From UBA4738 sp002413305 (lineage in GTDB: Bacteria > Actinomycetota > UBA4738): DNA of 64,000 nt. The position numbers and the translations under genes were made by a program. Location: the NCBI GenBank assembly GCA_036847185.1, contig DAIUAM010000001.1:1-64000 (forward strand), written 5' to 3'. The notes beneath the pieces are model-generated. The model was given only the letters and a program-made list of their open reading frames with translations. It was not told where the DNA came from and did no database searches. Shown one piece after another: positions 60,352 through 64,000 of this stretch (its first letter is position 1; every line of letters begins with the position of its first letter).

Positions 60352-61487
60352 CGATCCTCCCCTCCCTCGTCCGGCGCTGTGGCACCGGTCCCCCCATGGC
60401 CGACATCGATGGATCGCGAATGCTGGCGATCCCACGCCAGACGGACGCGTTTGCCCTGCGCCTCGAGCACCTGCATCGAGGACGTGGTGAGGTTCTGCTG
60501 AAGCACGACCAGCTGCCCGCCCGGGTCCAGCTCGACGACGTACCGCGTGGTCGCGCCCACGTAGACCACGTCGCGGACCCGCCCGGTGACCGACACCTCG
60601 TCCGTGCCCGTCGGGTCGTCGACCTCGCGAAGATGGATCTTCTCGGGCCGGATCGTGATCGGCCGGTCCGACCCGGTGATCCCCTTGGCCACCTCACCCG
60701 AAAGCGTGTTCGAGACGCCGACGAATCCGGCCACGAACGCGGACGACGGGTTCTCATAGACCTCCGCCGGGGTTCCGACCTGCTCGATGCGCCCGGCGTT
60801 CATCACCGCGAGCCGGTCGCTCATGGTGAGCGCCTCCTCCTGGTCGTGGGTGACGTAGACGAACGTCAGCTCCACGCGCTGCTGGATCTCCTTGAGCTCG
60901 ATCTGCATCTCCTGGCGGAGCTTCAGGTCGAGCGCGCCGAGCGGTTCGTCGAGCAGCAGGACCGAGGGCTCGTTGACCAGCGCGCGGGCCAGGGCGACCC
61001 GCTGGCGCTGCCCTCCCGAGAGCGCGGCGGGCTTGCGTGCGTCCATGCCTTCGAGCTGCACCATGCGGAGCGCCTGTCGCGCCTTGTCGCGGCGCTCCCT
61101 GGCCGGCACGCCCTTGACCCGGAGGCCGTATTCGACGTTCTCCCCGACCGTCATGTGCGGGAAGAGCGCGTAGTCCTGGAAGACCGTGTTCACGTCGCGC
61201 TCGTACGGCGCCAGCGACGTCACGTCGCGCCCGTCGAGCAGGACCTTACCTTCGGTGGGCAGCTCGAAGCCGGCGATCATCCGCAGGCAGGTGGTCTTGC
61301 CGGAGCCCGACGGACCGAGCATCGAGAAGAACTCGCCCTTGCGGACGTCCAGGGTCACCCCGTCGACCGCGGTGACGTCACCGAAGCGCTTCCGCACGTC
61401 CTCCAGCCGGACGGCAGTCCCCAGGCTGTCACCGTCACTCACAGGCGACCCGGCCTGGGCGAGCGGACCTGCTGCGGTGTGCGACAT
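60348..61487 (-). CDS. potA: PotA-like ABC ATPase, polyamine type (operon 2)
   Basis: 379 residues. Walker A GPSGSGKTTC, Q-loop TVFQDYALFPH, signature LSGGQRQRVALARAL, Walker B VLLLDEPLGALD, switch His VTHDQEEAL; C-terminal TOBE domain (ITIRPEKIHLRE, VVYVGATTRYVVELD). Same gene order and the same A/D overlap as operon 1, implying an old duplication. A well-formed promoter lies 42-71 bp upstream of the ATG. Confidence 0.92.
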   Translation of the reverse strand: MSHTAAGPLAQAGSPVSDGDSLGTAVRLEDVRKRFGDVTAVDGVTLDVRKGEFFSMLGPSGSGKTTCLRMIAGFELPTEGKVLLDGRDVTSLAPYERDVNTVFQDYALFPHMTVGENVEYGLRVKGVPARERRDKARQALRMVQLEGMDARKPAALSGGQRQRVALARALVNEPSVLLLDEPLGALDLKLRQEMQIELKEIQQRVELTFVYVTHDQEEALTMSDRLAVMNAGRIEQVGTPAEVYENPSSAFVAGFVGVSNTLSGEVAKGITGSDRPITIRPEKIHLREVDDPTGTDEVSVTGRVRDVVYVGATTRYVVELDPGGQLVVLQQNLTTSSMQVLEAQGKRVRLAWDRQHSRSIDVGHGGTGATAPDEGGEDR

Positions 61488-61528
61488 AGCTCCTTCGATC
61501 GGGACGCGGAACGGCCGTTCAAGGCGGG

Positions 61529-61574
61529 ACCGTAGCCTGCCGGTGGCGAGCGATGCAAGCGGCGATACGTCCAA
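61529..61574 (-). promoter_or_regulatory. Promoter of polyamine operon 2 with an adjacent CGTCCAA half-site
   Basis: Minus strand: -35 TTGCAT (61558-61553), 18 bp, -10 TACGGT (61534-61529). The -10 lies in a 12-mer shared with operon 1 (49950-49961). Just upstream of the -35 is CGTCCAAACG (plus strand, 61568-61577), one base off the CGTACAAACG found at the pucR-gabT sites. Confidence 0.5.
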
Positions 61575-61631
61575 ACGAGATGCGGGAGGTTCGCCGAATC
61601 GAATCCGGCCGGCCGCAGGCCGGCGGTGCGG

Positions 61632-61913
61632 TCAGTGAGCGCCGCGATGGTTCGGGATCGAACCCGCCGGACGGAGCACCAGCCGGTCGTGCGGCTCCTC
61701 GATGTCGACCAGACCCTCCAGCCCGGCCTGGACGTAGAGGGTCACCCCCGCCACGTCCACCTGCTGGTCGTCGAGCTCAGGACGGTCGGTCAGTCGCGCT
61801 TCGACCCCGGCCGGCGTTCCGGCCAGGCGGATCTTCGCTTCCGGGTTGAACCGCCGAGCCGCCTCCTGCGACCGCCCGAGGATGTCCCGCGCCCAGTCCG
61901 TGAACTCGATCAT
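61632..61913 (-). CDS. Small HesB/IscA-like protein without cysteines
   Basis: 93 residues. RSQEAARRFNPEAKIRLAGTPAGVEARLTDRPELDDQQVDVAGVTLYVQAGLEGLVDIEEPHDRLVLRP follows the strand order of HesB-like domains (the VxVx...L..vD..E..D.LvL.P ending), but there is no cysteine anywhere, so it cannot carry a cluster. Identification is tentative. It lies 12 bp after the third binding protein and 144 bp before the ATPase of operon 2, all on the minus strand. Confidence 0.6.
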   Translation of the reverse strand: MIEFTDWARDILGRSQEAARRFNPEAKIRLAGTPAGVEARLTDRPELDDQQVDVAGVTLYVQAGLEGLVDIEEPHDRLVLRPAGSIPNHRGAH

Positions 61914-61925
61914 CGAGATTCGATG

Positions 61926-63110
61926 CTACGAGCTCGGGACGGACCCGAACGCCCTCGACCAGGCGGCGTAGTCCGTGCAGTCGGTTCGTCCGTCTCCGCA
62001 GTCGGTCGAGGGGGTCTTCCACAGATGGAGAGAAAGGAGGAGGCCGTCATTGCCGCACTCAGCGCCCTCACCGCTGCCGACCCCAACCAAGCGCTGGAGG
62101 TCTGGACACGCCCGCCCGTTCGCGGGCCAGCCCAACTGGTATGCGGCGATCTGGGCTTCGACCTGCGGGGCGGTGCTCCACTGGATCCAGTGGTACATGC
62201 AGATGGGGTGTGCAGCGTGAGCGGCCAGCATCCAGGAATCGACCCAGCCAGTCATGCCCTCGATCGGGGTGCCGATCTGCAGCTTCGCCGAGCCGGCGAG
62301 CGATGCCGTGAGCGCGCGCCCGACCCCGATAACCGCGTCTCCGCTCGCGAACAGCCCGGCCTCGTCCGGGACCGTCTGCCACCGCTTGCCCAGGATCGAG
62401 GTCTGCTGTCGGAGTAGGCCGACCGCCGCGTCAAGCTGCCCGGAGGTCAGCTCGTAGGGATCGGTGATCCCCAGGGAGGGCCGATGCGCCATGAGATACA
62501 GCGCGGCGTCCGCGATGAACACCGGCTGGCCGAATGCCGTGACCTTTCCCTGATACGCGGAACCCGCCACCCAGGTCGGGGTCCAGCTCAGCGGCGACGC
62601 GACCCGAGCCGGGTTGAACAGGAGATAGTTGGGACCGTACAGGAACGGCACGCCGTACAGCCGGCCACCTTCGGAATCGAACGACGGGTCCTGGAACGGC
62701 TGGAGCAGGTCCCTCCGTCCGGCCAGGAGCGAACTGTTCAGCGGGGCGACCACGCCTCGGTCGATCAGCCGTCCCACCGCGTCGCCGGACACGCTGCCCC
62801 CGTCGAACACGCTCCCGTTCCCCTGCCGGAGCAGACCCACCACCTCGTCCGAGGTGTTCGCGTACTTCACGGTGACCTGACAGCCGGTGGCCTTCTCGAA
62901 GGGATGCACCCAGTCGAACCGGGCATCGTTCGTCCCGTCCTCGGCGTAGCCGGCGTAGGCCACCAGGTTCAGCAGGCCCTCCCCGCGTCCGAGCTTCGCC
63001 AGCGCCACGGTGACGGGTCCGTTGTGGCCGCACGCCGAACCCACCACGGCAACGGCCGACAGCCACGCCACGAGCATCCGGTGGGGGCGACGACTGATGG
63101 GGCTGCGCAT
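61926..63110 (-). CDS. Third PotD-like binding lipoprotein, paralogue of the operon 2 protein
   Basis: 394 residues. Lipoprotein signal (LVAWLSAVAVVGSAC). Clearly paralogous to the protein at 59134: LNLVAYAGYAEDGTNDARFDWVHPFEKATGC, GITDPYELTSGQLDAAVGLLRQQ, GWVDSWMLAAHAAHPICMYHWI, GAECGNDGLLLSLHLWKTPSTDCGDGRTDCTDYAAW. The cysteine positions are shared. No permeases of its own, so it may feed the operon 2 channel with a second substrate. The longer frame upstream of 63110 has no signal-peptide sense. Confidence 0.88.
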   Translation of the reverse strand: MRSPISRRPHRMLVAWLSAVAVVGSACGHNGPVTVALAKLGRGEGLLNLVAYAGYAEDGTNDARFDWVHPFEKATGCQVTVKYANTSDEVVGLLRQGNGSVFDGGSVSGDAVGRLIDRGVVAPLNSSLLAGRRDLLQPFQDPSFDSEGGRLYGVPFLYGPNYLLFNPARVASPLSWTPTWVAGSAYQGKVTAFGQPVFIADAALYLMAHRPSLGITDPYELTSGQLDAAVGLLRQQTSILGKRWQTVPDEAGLFASGDAVIGVGRALTASLAGSAKLQIGTPIEGMTGWVDSWMLAAHAAHPICMYHWIQWSTAPQVEAQIAAYQLGWPANGRACPDLQRLVGVGSGEGAECGNDGLLLSLHLWKTPSTDCGDGRTDCTDYAAWSRAFGSVPSS

Positions 63111-63297
63111 GGCGCCATTGTGACGGGGCCTCGAAGGGTTCGCCCCGCGAAGGCGTGGGCCGATACAACCGTTCGGTGGTTGCCGCTCTCTGGGCTGCGG
63201 TTCATACTCGCTCCGGTGCACGGCGGCCCGAGTGGTTCGCCGGTCGCCACCGAGACCCTGACGTGAGAGGACGCGTGATCTTCATGGGCGTGCCGTT

Positions 63298-64000
63298 ATG
63301 GCCTCTCGTACCCGGCGCCGCGCCCGGCGACTCTTCGCCTACTGGCGCTCGGAGAAGCGCACCCTCCGTCAGGGGTACGTCGCCCTTCTGATCTCATCGG
63401 GCGGGGACCTCCTGGCCGGCCTGGCACTGGCTTCGATGTCGCACCGCCTGGAACAGCTTCCGGGGCTCATCGTCCTGATCCCCGCGGCGATCGGGATGCG
63501 CGGCAACATCTTCGGCGCGCTCGGGTCCCGGCTGGGGACGGGCATCCACGCCGGTCTGTTCCGCGCCTCTCGGCGGCGACAGGACTTCTTGCCCCAAAAC
63601 GTCTACGCGGCCGTGGTGCTGACGCTGGCCACCTCGGTGTTCCTGGGACTGGTGGCGCGGGCCGCCGTGCTGGCGTTCCGGCCTCCGGGCGCGACGCTCC
63701 ATCAGGTCCTCTCGGTGTGGGACTTCCTGGTCATCTCGATCCTGGGCGGGCTGATCGGGTCGCTGGTCGTCGGGACGGCCACCGTGGCCATCTCGATCGG
63801 CTCGCAGCGACGGGGCTGGGACCTGGACTCGGTCTCCGCCCCGCTGGTGACCGCCATCGGAGACACGTGCACGCTGCCGGCGCTGTGGGCGGCATCGTTC
63901 CTCGTCCAGATCCGCTATCTGACGGTCACGGTCGCCGCCCTGGCAGGGGTGCTGTGCCTGCTCATCGCCATCCGGGGCATGTTGTCCGACCTGCCGCTCT
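63298..64000 (+). CDS. MgtE/SLC41-type divalent cation transporter, cut at the window end
   Basis: About 234 residues visible, frame open at 64000. Basic N-terminus (RTRRRARRLFAYWRSEKRTLRQG), then several membrane helices. GLIVLIPAAIGMRGNIFGALGSRLGTGIHAG is the conserved MgtE-type membrane motif, followed by SAPLVTAIGDTCTLPALW, the second-half signature. No CBS or MgtE N-domain precedes it, as in the SLC41-like two-repeat form. Likely moves magnesium or another divalent ion. An in-frame stop at 63259 makes the ATG at 63298 the only start. Confidence 0.85.
   Translation, partial: MASRTRRRARRLFAYWRSEKRTLRQGYVALLISSGGDLLAGLALASMSHRLEQLPGLIVLIPAAIGMRGNIFGALGSRLGTGIHAGLFRASRRRQDFLPQNVYAAVVLTLATSVFLGLVARAAVLAFRPPGATLHQVLSVWDFLVISILGGLIGSLVVGTATVAISIGSQRRGWDLDSVSAPLVTAIGDTCTLPALWAASFLVQIRYLTVTVAALAGVLCLLIAIRGMLSDLPL

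Noticed and set aside
1..64000. CRISPR arrays, tRNA/rRNA genes, insertion sequences, phage genes
   Set aside because: No regularly spaced repeats, no recognisable tRNA or rRNA sequence, and no transposase, integrase or terminal inverted repeats seen on reading through; a dedicated tRNA/Rfam search could still find a small RNA.

Overview
The window is 64 kb of very GC-rich DNA, densely coding on both strands, with frequent GTG starts, ATGA/GTGA gene overlaps and several apparently leaderless promoters (TANNNT or a variant ending 6-8 nt before the start codon). Three genes point to a coenzyme F420-using organism: a PPOX-class protein at 6608, an FrhB-like protein at 32701 and an LLM oxidoreductase at 34529. 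With the 7Fe ferredoxin and PucR-type regulator, this fits a deep-branching, probably soil-living Actinomycetota. That assignment is inference; there is no rRNA or marker gene. I saw no tRNA, rRNA, CRISPR array, insertion sequence or phage gene. It looks like a chromosomal segment rich in amino-acid and amine catabolism.

Layout. 0-2.1 kb: an edge-truncated secreted protein, a broken ABC ATPase and a solute-binding protein with an internal deletion and frameshift. 2.1-6.5 kb: a class III cyclase fused to a beta-propeller, and the phenylacetyl-CoA epoxidase genes paaABCD, with no paaE. 6.6-12.5 kb: small enzymes (PPOX, two GNATs, an aldehyde dehydrogenase, DinB-like, SRPBCC), a DUF2269-like membrane protein and an MFS exporter. 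12.9-26.5 kb: a dispersed histidine-utilisation region (hutI, hutH, an ornithine-cyclodeaminase-like gene, a deaminase-like amidohydrolase, hutU). It is interleaved with a secreted sialidase-like protein, homoserine dehydrogenase, a three-PAS histidine kinase and a receiver-EAL protein. 26.7-36.5 kb: a reverse transsulfuration cluster (cystathionine beta-synthase, DUF429, gamma-synthase/lyase), then Nudix, RidA, IscA/HesB, the FrhB-like protein, ferredoxin, LLM oxidoreductase and small membrane proteins.

36.8-40.4 kb: a tight three-gene operon of ADP-forming acyl-CoA synthetase, a 3-aminoacyl-CoA ammonia-lyase-like hotdog protein and a ureohydrolase. It reads like a route from a guanidino acid through a beta-amino acid to an enoyl-CoA. 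It is followed by an HD-GYP protein with a C-terminal LuxR HTH, whose promoter carries a perfect palindrome.

44.3-63.1 kb: a polyamine/GABA block. Two polyamine-type ABC operons of the same order (A-D-B-C) flank a PucR-family regulator. With them are two class III aminotransferases, two aldehyde dehydrogenases, a saccharopine-dehydrogenase-like enzyme and a third binding protein. A perfect palindrome, TTGTACG-N3-CGTACAA, lies just upstream of pucR, and related half-sites lie near neighbouring promoters, which suggests a local regulon. The window ends inside an MgtE/SLC41-type transporter gene.
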